This document shows, one piece after another, positions 1 through 5,741 of a stretch of DNA of 9,280 bases (positions within the stretch are counted from its first letter, which is position 1; every line of letters starts with the position of its first letter). This DNA is from Bacteroidaceae bacterium (GTDB taxonomy: Bacteria; Bacteroidota; Bacteroidia; Bacteroidales; Bacteroidaceae), in assembly GCA_017551845.1 (NCBI GenBank), contig JAFZKR010000125.1, positions 1 through 9,280 of the forward strand, in the 5' to 3' direction. Under the pieces are notes generated by a model. The model saw nothing but the letters and a program-made list of their open reading frames with translations, ran no database searches and had not been told where the DNA came from. Made by a program: the position numbers and the translations under genes.

Positions 1-192
1 ATAATTTTTGTATCTTTGATACATACAAAAAAGATTCCTCCAAAAGCCGTAGGAAGACTTAATGCTGAGATAGTCATACCTTTAAGATACCGGGGAGCCA
101 ACAGTTTCAGTGAAGGTCTGGCTATGGTTGCAAAAAGAGGCAAATGGGGGTTCTTGGACAAATCCGGTAACCTGCTATCACCACAAAGATAG
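1..192 (+). CDS. C-terminal end of a WG-repeat protein (5' truncated by window)
   Basis: Frame 1 is open from the first base to a TAG at 190-192, giving the last 63 residues of a protein that starts outside the window. The tail reads VIPLRYRGANSFSEGLAMV, then KRGKWGFLDKSGNLLSPQR. The elements FSEGLA and GKWGFLDKSG, with I-P-L-x-Y before them, are hallmarks of the WG repeat (WG_beta_rep), a short beta-rich repeat common in Bacteroidota. At least one full repeat is visible and it ends the protein. The only in-frame ATG is at 124, inside the repeat, so this is a gene tail and not a small gene. Known: WG-repeat proteins are often exported or fused to other domains, and their function is usually unknown. 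Not visible: the N-terminus, any signal peptide, and the repeat number. The gene converges on the TonB-dependent receptor with 33 bp between stop codons, and no clear terminator hairpin was found in that gap. Confidence 0.75.
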   Translation: MIFVSLIHTKKIPPKAVGRLNAEIVIPLRYRGANSFSEGLAMVAKRGKWGFLDKSGNLLSPQR

Positions 193-225
193 TATTACTC
201 TATTACATTCGTCACCATTTCGCCC

Positions 226-2274
226 TCATGTGTCGAAAAAGGGGCATTGGAATGAGAGGTTCAGGATTACTCCGACCATGAGCCAGCGGCCGGGCTGCTC
301 TATGAATGAGTAATCGCGATACTTTTCGTTCAGGATATTTGAACAGGAGATGTAGGCGTTCCAGCGTGTTTCGGTCCAGGTGATGCGGCCGTCCAGAAGT
401 GCGTAAGGCTCGTTGTCCGGACCTGTGCGGTCCTGCCAGCGCCAGGAGGCAGAGAGGCTGAGTCTTGATGTCACGGCGGCATCGGCCTGAAGGACCACCT
501 TGTGACGCAGGTATTCCATTGCGTATTTGCTGGCCTTGATTGGGATGTGATACTTCTGGTCCTGATGGATATAGGCGTACTGGGCGCTGAGCCTCCTTAG
601 GAAAGAGAGGGTGCTTGAGTACTCCCCGGGATAGAGGGCAGCGTAAAACTCCACCCCGCTGCAATCCACCGAGAAGTTGCCTGAACGGAATGTCTGCCCG
701 TCAGGCTCGGACTCGTATATCACCCAGTCTATCATATCAGTGCGGCGGCTGTAGAATCCCTGCAGCTGCATGTTTATACCTCCGGTGCGGTAACGCAAAC
801 CCAGGTTGAAATCGGAGGTCTTTTCGGGTTTTAGGTCAGTGGTGCCCTGTATGTTGGGGCCGGAATAGAACAAATCGGTAAATGTGGGCATACGCAGTGC
901 CTTGTTCCAAGAGGCGAAGAGTGTGGTGCCGCTGAACGGGCGGTAGGACAGGTCTATTCCGGGATAGAGCCTCCAGCCGTAATCCAATGAGGTGTTCATG
1001 TTAGCCAGCAGGCCGAATGATACGGTAAGGTCATCAAGCAGCACGTTGTGCTCAAGGAAGGCCGAGATGTCAGTCCTGTCGGCCGCGAAACGGTATCTGA
1101 GCGTATCCACGGCGTCAAGTCCCCTAAGGCGGTAATACTGTTCCGGAGCGAGCGGATAACCAAGCTTGGTGGAGCGTATCATCTCGGTGCGCATCTCCAG
1201 ACCGAACGAGGTCCTGCCCAGCCTGCTCTCCATCCAGCTGTTGACAGCTGCGGCCCATGTGTCCACCTGATGGTAGTTCTCCCCTGCGGGACTGCCCTTG
1301 TGCCACTGGTAATGGTCCAGCCAACGGTTCCATGAGACCGATGGAGCCACATGCACCTGCCCCACCCTGAAGTCCGATGTGACTGCCCCCATGATGCGTT
1401 CGTTGCTCTCCCACTGGTCTGTGCTGGCTGCTCCGTAGAATGTGTTGGCACCGAACCTGCGGTAGCTGTAGCCGGCCTGCATGTCTATCTTCATGCCGTT
1501 CTGGCGGACTGACGAGTTCCAGAACCCGCGCCAGTTGGTGAAACCGCTGTTGGGTGTGGCCCCGTCACTGCGGTTCATCCCTGCGGAGAAACGGTTACTG
1601 ACGCTGTTCCTGTCCCGACCTATCCTGAGGCCGTCCTCATCGAGCGACAGGGAATAACGCTTGCGCCTGGAGTCACCTGCTCCCGTGATATCCATGCTGA
1701 TGTCCGCCCCGAATGTGCCGAACTGGCCGCCGGAAAGATGGACCTGACCGCCGTTTGACTCTGCCTGACGGGTCACAATGTTTATCACGCCGGTAAACGC
1801 GCTTGTGCCGAACACGCGGGCTGACGGCCCCTCAATCACCTCGACGCGCTCTATGTCATGAACACTGAGAGGGAAATCCGCCGACAGATGCCCTGTGTGG
1901 GGCGATGATATGTTCACACCGTTGAGCAGCAGGGTTATCTGGTCGAAATTGCCGCCGCGCATGGAGATGTCGGTCTGTACGCCCATCTCGCCACGTTGCC
2001 GCACATCAACGCCCACCGCATACTCCAGAAGGTCGTTTATGCTATGGACCGATGCCGCCTGTATCTCCTCCTGGGTCATGAGCGTGACCATCCTGGGGGC
2101 TTGTGCCTCAGCTAAAGGGACACGTGTAGAGGTGATGCTCACCTCGGCCAGCCCTATGGAGAACCTGTCATCGGTATCGGTGTCAGAAGTGTCGTCAGGG
2201 CCACGGAAAGCGGCCGCCGGACGGCAGAGAAATGTCGTCAGTAGCAGGAAGCATATCCTCCGGCTATACATCAT
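226..2274 (-). CDS. TonB-dependent outer-membrane receptor, BtuB/haem-receptor-like size class
   Basis: This is a 682-aa outer-membrane active transporter driven by TonB-ExbBD. Residues 1-22 form a signal peptide (Arg5-Arg6, hydrophobic core FLLLTTFL, cleavage near PAAA). A TonB-box-like stretch, LAEVSITSTRV, lies at about 42-52. The plug domain spans roughly 60-170 and includes SINDLLEYAVGVDVRQRG, ISMRGGNFDQITLLLNGV and IERVEVIEGPSARVFGTSAF, followed by GVINIVTR. The rest is a 22-strand barrel with the RMPTFTDLFY element at 461-470 and LKPEKTSDF after it, as in cobalamin- and haem-type receptors. It lacks the N-terminal carboxypeptidase-regulatory-like domain of SusC proteins, and no SusD is adjacent, so a glycan substrate is not indicated. 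The real ligand (corrinoid, haem, siderophore or peptide) cannot be read from the sequence. Its ATG lies one base after the stop of the thioredoxin lipoprotein gene, so the two are probably translationally coupled. The barrel's expected terminal Phe (F675) is followed by seven extra residues, QCPFFDT. No Shine-Dalgarno sequence is visible. Confidence 0.93.
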   Translation of the reverse strand: MMYSRRICFLLLTTFLCRPAAAFRGPDDTSDTDTDDRFSIGLAEVSITSTRVPLAEAQAPRMVTLMTQEEIQAASVHSINDLLEYAVGVDVRQRGEMGVQTDISMRGGNFDQITLLLNGVNISSPHTGHLSADFPLSVHDIERVEVIEGPSARVFGTSAFTGVINIVTRQAESNGGQVHLSGGQFGTFGADISMDITGAGDSRRKRYSLSLDEDGLRIGRDRNSVSNRFSAGMNRSDGATPNSGFTNWRGFWNSSVRQNGMKIDMQAGYSYRRFGANTFYGAASTDQWESNERIMGAVTSDFRVGQVHVAPSVSWNRWLDHYQWHKGSPAGENYHQVDTWAAAVNSWMESRLGRTSFGLEMRTEMIRSTKLGYPLAPEQYYRLRGLDAVDTLRYRFAADRTDISAFLEHNVLLDDLTVSFGLLANMNTSLDYGWRLYPGIDLSYRPFSGTTLFASWNKALRMPTFTDLFYSGPNIQGTTDLKPEKTSDFNLGLRYRTGGINMQLQGFYSRRTDMIDWVIYESEPDGQTFRSGNFSVDCSGVEFYAALYPGEYSSTLSFLRRLSAQYAYIHQDQKYHIPIKASKYAMEYLRHKVVLQADAAVTSRLSLSASWRWQDRTGPDNEPYALLDGRITWTETRWNAYISCSNILNEKYRDYSFIEQPGRWLMVGVILNLSFQCPFFDT

Positions 2275-2282
2275 TTCAGTCT
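2275..2282 (-). other. Start-codon-abutting octamer AGACTGAA, copy at the receptor start
   Basis: On the minus strand the receptor ATG is directly preceded by AGACTGAA, which also contains the TGA stop of the upstream thioredoxin gene. The same octamer directly precedes the thioredoxin ATG (3341-3348). Its reverse complement, TTCAGTCT, directly precedes the + strand acyl-CoA ligase ATG (3465-3472). Whether this influences initiation is not known; it may be chance. Confidence 0.45.
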
Positions 2283-3340
2283 ATGAGTTCGGAGAGCTTG
2301 GCCTCGAGATTCTTTCCACGTAGGCCTACAGCCACGATAGTGCCGTCTGAACAGTCTATGAGGAAGTTGCTCGGGATGGAGTTGATGCCGTACTGGACCG
2401 CCACCTCGTTGCTCCAGTACTTGAGGTCACTCACGTTGACCCAGTTCATGCCGTTATCCTGCATGGCCTTGATCCAAGGCTCCCTGGCACGGTCAAGCGA
2501 CACGCCGAGAATCTGGAAACCTTTGCCGGAATATTTGGAATAAGCCTCCTTCAGGAACGGGAGCTCCCTCATGCAGGGACCGCACCAGGATGCCCAGAAA
2601 TCTATGAGCAGATACTTGTTCCCAGGCTGTTTCATGACCTGGGATGCGGTGACGGGACGACCGTCGGCATCGGACTGGGTGAAATCCATGAAAGGTTTCC
2701 CGGCTGTGGTCCTGAGATGCTTGGAGGTGCTGGTCTCAAGTGACTTCCATAGGCGGTCCTCCTTGACGGACTCCGGGAAAAGTAGCAGATAATCCATTAT
2801 TTCCTGCGGCTCCAAGGCTTCATAGGAGAGTTCCCTGAGGCAGTAGAGGCCGAACATGTTATCCGTATTGTCCTTGAGGCCGGACTGCAGCAGACTGTTC
2901 CATTGGCGGTCCATCTCCTCCTCTATTCCCTCCATGTCATGTGACTGGGCATACTCCTTCACAATCTCCACGGAACGCTGTTCAAGAGCCGACAGGAGGT
3001 CATTGGACCTGCTGCCCTTCACCACATACTGCTCAGCATCGGCCAGCTTGCTCATGACCAGCGTGCCCGGCTCAAGGATGAACTCGCACTCAAAATCGGC
3101 CATACGGTGGTTAGGAGCCGTGCACACCCACGCCATTGTGGGGTTCTGCACCTCACCGCTGAACACGAACGCGCCGCCGTCAAGGGAGACGGAGTCAAGC
3201 ACGTCATTCCCGCACACAAGCCATACCATAGGCTCATCACAGCCCTCAAACAATCCGTTAAGTGTATATAGGCTCTTGTTTGAGACACAACCTGCCAGCA
3301 GCAGTGCGGACAACACCAATGCAACTCTGTTTTTCTTCAT
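2276..3340 (-). CDS. DUF4369 / TlpA-like thioredoxin-fold lipoprotein
   Basis: A 354-aa exported thiol-disulfide oxidoreductase. Residues 1-18 form a lipoprotein signal (MKKNRVALVLSALLLAGC) with lipobox LAGC and lipidated Cys18. Residues about 25-110 resemble DUF4369, the beta-rich N-terminal domain often joined to thioredoxin domains in Bacteroidota. A helical linker follows at about 110-210. Residues about 213-354 form an AhpC/TSA-TlpA thioredoxin domain. It has FWASWCGPCMREL with the redox pair Cys253/Cys256, then FQILGVSLD, and the cis-Pro loop SIPSNFLID with Pro323. These show an intact active site. Family knowledge places such proteins on a membrane leaflet facing the periplasm, where they reduce or isomerise disulfides. 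It is the first gene of a two-gene unit with the TonB-dependent receptor (TGA, one base, ATG), so it probably acts on the receptor, its ligand or a partner; that is inference. The ATG at 3340 is chosen because the signal peptide starts there and a TAnnTTTG promoter element lies about 25 bp upstream. Confidence 0.93.
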   Translation of the reverse strand: MKKNRVALVLSALLLAGCVSNKSLYTLNGLFEGCDEPMVWLVCGNDVLDSVSLDGGAFVFSGEVQNPTMAWVCTAPNHRMADFECEFILEPGTLVMSKLADAEQYVVKGSRSNDLLSALEQRSVEIVKEYAQSHDMEGIEEEMDRQWNSLLQSGLKDNTDNMFGLYCLRELSYEALEPQEIMDYLLLFPESVKEDRLWKSLETSTSKHLRTTAGKPFMDFTQSDADGRPVTASQVMKQPGNKYLLIDFWASWCGPCMRELPFLKEAYSKYSGKGFQILGVSLDRAREPWIKAMQDNGMNWVNVSDLKYWSNEVAVQYGINSIPSNFLIDCSDGTIVAVGLRGKNLEAKLSELID

Positions 3341-3365
3341 TTCAGTCTTTTTTCAGTTCAGGCTG

Positions 3366-3373
3366 CAAAGTTA
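3366..3373 (-). promoter_or_regulatory. Bacteroides-type -7 element for the thioredoxin-receptor operon
   Basis: The minus strand reads TAACTTTG, an exact match to the Bacteroidetes primary-sigma -7 consensus TAnnTTTG. It lies about 25 bp upstream of the ATG at 3340, so transcripts would have a leader of roughly 20 nt. No convincing -33 TTTG element is visible at the expected distance. The location in a short divergent intergenic region supports the call. Confidence 0.55.
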
Positions 3374-3441
3374 AGAAAAGAATCTGTTTTTTCCCTCGGA
3401 CATTCTGACTGGCCGAAACACGAAAAAAACATTTTTTTATA

Positions 3442-3449
3442 TAAATTTG
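3442..3449 (+). promoter_or_regulatory. Bacteroides-type -7 element for the acyl-CoA ligase
   Basis: TAAATTTG matches the TAnnTTTG consensus exactly and lies 23 bp before the ATG at 3473, inside an A/T-rich tract. Initiation about 7 nt downstream would give a leader of under 20 nt with no Shine-Dalgarno sequence, which is usual in this phylum. A clear -33 TTTG is not visible; A-tracts occupy that region. Confidence 0.55.
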
Positions 3450-3472
3450 CAATCGTAATACAAATTCAGTCT

Positions 3473-5119
3473 ATGGAGAAATATCCGCATTATCTTGAAA
3501 GGCTTCAGGATGCCACACGCAAGTTCTGGAACAAGCCTGCCCTGAACAATATCGGAGGTGAATCATTCACATACGCTCAGATGGCACGTTCCATAGCACG
3601 CTTCCATATCGTATTTGAATATGCCGGAATAAAGAAAGGTGAACGCATTGCCCTGTGTGCCCAGAACGGCGCCCGCTGGGGATTCGCCTATCTGGCTGTC
3701 AACACATACGAGACTGTGATTGTGCCCATCCTGGCCGATTTCAAGCCCGAAAGCGTGATGGGTCTGGTGAATCACTCAGGCAGCATAGCCCTCTTCACCG
3801 ACGGGGATAAATGGGCCAAGATGGACATCACAAAGATGCCTCAGGTACGCGCAGTGTTTGACGTCAACACCCTGCAATTGCTCTTCTGCAATGATGAGAA
3901 GATACAGTATGCCTTTGAGCATCTTGATGAGCTCTTTGACAAGATATACCCGGGCGGATTCGGTCCTGATGACGTGGTCTATCCCACAGACAACTGGGAC
4001 AATCTCTCCACCATCAACTATACGTCCGGTTCCACGGGCGATCCCAAGGGTGTTATGCTCACCTACCGTAACTTCTCGGCCAATGTGGATTACAGCCAGC
4101 GTCATGTGCCTGCCGGCGACAAGATGGTCTCCATGCTGCCTATGGCCCACATGTACGGTCTGGTCATAGAGTTTCTCTATCCTCTCAGCAATGGTACCTC
4201 AATATACTGGCTGGGTAAGGCCCCCACTCCGGCAACGCTCATGAAAGCTTTTGCCGACGTCAAGCCCTATCTGCTCATAACTGTCCCGCTGGTAATGGAG
4301 AAGATTTACAAGTCCAAGATCAAGCCTATGATTGACAAGCCCGCCATTAAGTTCGCACTTAAGATTCCCGGCATAAACTCCATTATCTACAGGAAAATCA
4401 AGAACGGTCTCGTAGCTGCTTTCGGCGGTAATTGTGAGGAGTTCATAATGGGTGGCGCAGCCCTCAATCCTGAGGTGGAGCGCATATTCAAAAAGATAAA
4501 GTTCCCCTATCTGGTGGGTTACGGTATGACTGAGGCCTGCCCGCTGCTGGCCTACGAGCACTGGACCAAGTATGTGCCCGGCTCCTGTGGCAAACCCGTC
4601 GATGTGGCTGAGGTACGTATTGATTCCGATGACCCGCAGCACACCGTAGGCGAGATACAGGCACGCGGTGAGAACATCACCATAGGTTACTACAACAACC
4701 CGGAGGCTACGGCCAATGCCTTTACTGAGGACGGCTGGCTCAAGACTGGTGACCTGGGCATCATGGATGCCGACGGCAACATATTCATCCGCGGCCGTTC
4801 CAAGAACATGATTCTTGGTCCTTCGGGCCAGAATATCTATCCTGAAGAGATAGAGGCTGTTGTCAACAATCAGGATTACGTAGTGGAGTCCGTGGTGGTT
4901 GATCGCGGAGGAAAGCTGATAGCTCTTGTATATCTTGACGAGCAGGCCATAGCCAAGGCTCTGCTTGATGCCGAGGCCAAGGATGCCATCCCGGACAACA
5001 TTCGCCTTGCCTCTAACCGTCAGCTTCCTGCATACAGCCAGATAGCTAAGGTGGAGATACGTGATACCCCGTTCGAAAAGACTCCCAAGATGTCAATCCG
5101 CCGCTTCCTGTATAAATAA
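3473..5119 (+). CDS. Long-chain acyl-CoA ligase (AMP-binding adenylate-forming enzyme)
   Basis: A 548-aa cytoplasmic adenylate-forming enzyme of the ANL superfamily, most like long-chain fatty acid-CoA ligases (fatty acid + ATP + CoA to acyl-CoA + AMP + PPi). Visible core motifs are A3 (P-loop) YTSGSTGDPKG at 183-193, A5 GYGMTEACP at 349-357, A7 GWLKTGDLG at 421-429 with Asp427 for ribose, and A8 IRGRSKNMI at 439-447. The sequence is full length, somewhat shorter than FadD15-type homologues of about 600 residues, and has no signal peptide or membrane span. One oddity stands out: at the A10 site, where most family members have the catalytic Lys (as in TPxGKxxR), this protein reads EKTPKMSIRRF, placing Ser541 at the Lys position when TP and the downstream Arg are aligned. 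Substrate chain length cannot be read from the sequence. The gene stands alone with its own promoter and terminator. It probably activates exogenous or recycled fatty acids for lipid synthesis. Confidence 0.92.
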   Translation: MEKYPHYLERLQDATRKFWNKPALNNIGGESFTYAQMARSIARFHIVFEYAGIKKGERIALCAQNGARWGFAYLAVNTYETVIVPILADFKPESVMGLVNHSGSIALFTDGDKWAKMDITKMPQVRAVFDVNTLQLLFCNDEKIQYAFEHLDELFDKIYPGGFGPDDVVYPTDNWDNLSTINYTSGSTGDPKGVMLTYRNFSANVDYSQRHVPAGDKMVSMLPMAHMYGLVIEFLYPLSNGTSIYWLGKAPTPATLMKAFADVKPYLLITVPLVMEKIYKSKIKPMIDKPAIKFALKIPGINSIIYRKIKNGLVAAFGGNCEEFIMGGAALNPEVERIFKKIKFPYLVGYGMTEACPLLAYEHWTKYVPGSCGKPVDVAEVRIDSDDPQHTVGEIQARGENITIGYYNNPEATANAFTEDGWLKTGDLGIMDADGNIFIRGRSKNMILGPSGQNIYPEEIEAVVNNQDYVVESVVVDRGGKLIALVYLDEQAIAKALLDAEAKDAIPDNIRLASNRQLPAYSQIAKVEIRDTPFEKTPKMSIRRFLYK

Positions 5120-5152
5120 GGGACTATCATCGAAATCACACACATAAATGAA

Positions 5153-5190
5153 AGAGTGACCGCATTTCTACGGTCACTCTCTTTTGTTTT
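5153..5190 (+). terminator. Intrinsic terminator of the acyl-CoA ligase gene
   Basis: A perfect 10-bp stem AGAGTGACCG / CGGTCACTCT (5153-5162 with 5171-5180) encloses an 8-nt loop and is followed by CTTTTGTTTT. It starts 33 bp after the TAA. The T-rich tail on the + strand makes it a terminator for the ligase. The minus-strand side is less T-rich but could help block transcription arriving from the right. Confidence 0.85.
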
Positions 5191-5192
5191 AA

Positions 5193-5211
5193 GGGCGGAA
5201 AGCTTCCGCCC
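5193..5211. terminator. Second hairpin between convergent genes
   Basis: GGGCGGAA (5193-5200) pairs with TTCCGCCC (5204-5211) around a 3-nt loop, immediately after the ligase terminator and 18 bp past the stop of the DUF4332 gene. Neither strand has a good T-tract directly after it; the minus strand continues TTAAAACAAAA. It is most simply a weak terminator or 3'-end stabilising stem for the minus-strand gene. Confidence 0.45.
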
Positions 5212-5229
5212 TCTGAACCCGATAAGGAA

Positions 5230-5637
5230 TCAGTATGAAATCTTCGGATCAAGCTCCTTGGCCTGAGCTATCATCTTCTCAATCTCGGAAACTGACGGAA
5301 CCCTGTTGCAAAGGTTCTTTACCTCGTTCACTGCAACCAGCTTGGGCTGGAGGTTAGCGGGAACCCTGTGGCGGAACTCCTTCACGGTGTCCACACCGGC
5401 TGCCTCAAGCAGCTCGGCGAACTGGCCGGCAATTCCGTTGATGCGGAACAGGTCCGAATGATTTGTCCACTTGAGGATGAGTTTCTCGGAGATTCCGGTC
5501 TTCTCAGCAACAGCTACACGGCCTTTCTTGGCAGCGCACTTCTCAAGAAGATCCTCAGTTGTCTTGATACCTACAGCTATCAGTTTCTCTGCATAAGCAG
5601 GACCGATACCCTCAATCTGATCAATTTTGTAAGCCAT
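5230..5637 (-). CDS. DUF4332-like helix-hairpin-helix protein
   Basis: A 135-aa soluble protein with no signal peptide or membrane segment. It contains two helix-hairpin-helix-like units. The first is IEGIGPAYAEKLIAVGI at about 8-24, followed by TTEDLLEKC. The second is INGIAGQFAELLEAAGVDTV at about 66-85, followed by KEFRHR. The G-I-G-P hairpin and the repeated 'A-x-x-L-x-x-A/x-G-(I/V)-x-T' spacing match DUF4332 proteins, which are usually of about this length and are encoded near varied housekeeping genes in Bacteroidota. HhH units commonly bind DNA non-specifically, but the second hairpin has lost the G-x-G pattern (G-I-A), so nucleic-acid binding is uncertain. The start at 5637 gives the conserved N-terminus MAYKIDQIEGIGP with the first hairpin intact. 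The upstream leader is A/T-rich with no Shine-Dalgarno sequence. Its exact cellular role is unknown. Confidence 0.85.
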   Translation of the reverse strand: MAYKIDQIEGIGPAYAEKLIAVGIKTTEDLLEKCAAKKGRVAVAEKTGISEKLILKWTNHSDLFRINGIAGQFAELLEAAGVDTVKEFRHRVPANLQPKLVAVNEVKNLCNRVPSVSEIEKMIAQAKELDPKISY

Positions 5638-5665
5638 AATAATAATTAGTATTTAGGTTGTGTAT

Positions 5666-5694
5666 CAAATAATATTCTTTTATCACTCCAAAAC
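5666..5694 (-). promoter_or_regulatory. Possible degenerate promoter of the DUF4332 gene
   Basis: On the minus strand, GTTTTGG (5688-5694) could serve as a -33 TTTG element and ATTATTTG (5666-5673) as an imperfect -7 element, since the consensus is TAnnTTTG. The spacing is a few bases shorter than typical. The region is A/T-rich and lies 29-57 bp before the ATG. The call rests mainly on position. Confidence 0.3.
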
Positions 5695-5704
5695 TAACAA
5701 ATAA

Positions 5705-5723
5705 TTGTAATATGTCATTACAA
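5705..5723 (-). terminator. Possible weak terminator of the esterase gene
   Basis: Minus strand TTGTAAT, loop GACAT, ATTACAA, then TTATTTG: a 7-bp, mostly A/T stem starting 19 bp after the esterase stop. It is too A/T-rich to be a strong terminator but is the only hairpin between the esterase and the DUF4332 gene. Confidence 0.3.
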
Positions 5724-5741
5724 ATAACGATTGTTTTTACA

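Larger units (their letters stand above)
3341..3472. other. Divergent intergenic region with TTCAGTCT direct repeats at both edges
   Basis: This 132-bp gap separates the leftward thioredoxin-receptor operon from the rightward acyl-CoA ligase. It holds the two TAnnTTTG elements (3366-3373 minus, 3442-3449 plus), a T-tract at 3432-3438 and A-tracts. The octamer TTCAGTCT occurs at its very first (3341-3348) and very last (3465-3472) eight bases, each touching a start codon. No long inverted repeat that would mark a dedicated operator was seen between the promoters. Confidence 0.6.

Noticed and set aside
193..225. Terminator between the WG-repeat gene and the receptor
   Set aside because: Only short imperfect ATTAC repeats are present, with no stable stem or T-tract.
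110..313. 67-codon + strand frame overlapping the WG-repeat tail and the receptor end
   Set aside because: It overlaps the WG-repeat frame, which has a clear family motif, and runs antisense into the receptor gene. It has no recognisable protein features.
1048..1451. Several antisense or shifted open frames of 90-96 codons inside the receptor gene
   Set aside because: They are by-products of high GC in the receptor coding strand; none has a family motif or plausible start context.
226..3340. Polysaccharide utilisation locus (SusC/SusD)
   Set aside because: The receptor lacks the SusC N-terminal extension and size, no SusD is present, and the partner is a thioredoxin lipoprotein.
3341..3472. 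Cobalamin riboswitch upstream of the receptor operon
   Set aside because: The predicted leader is only about 20 nt and the whole gap is 132 bp with no B12-box or clear multi-stem structure.
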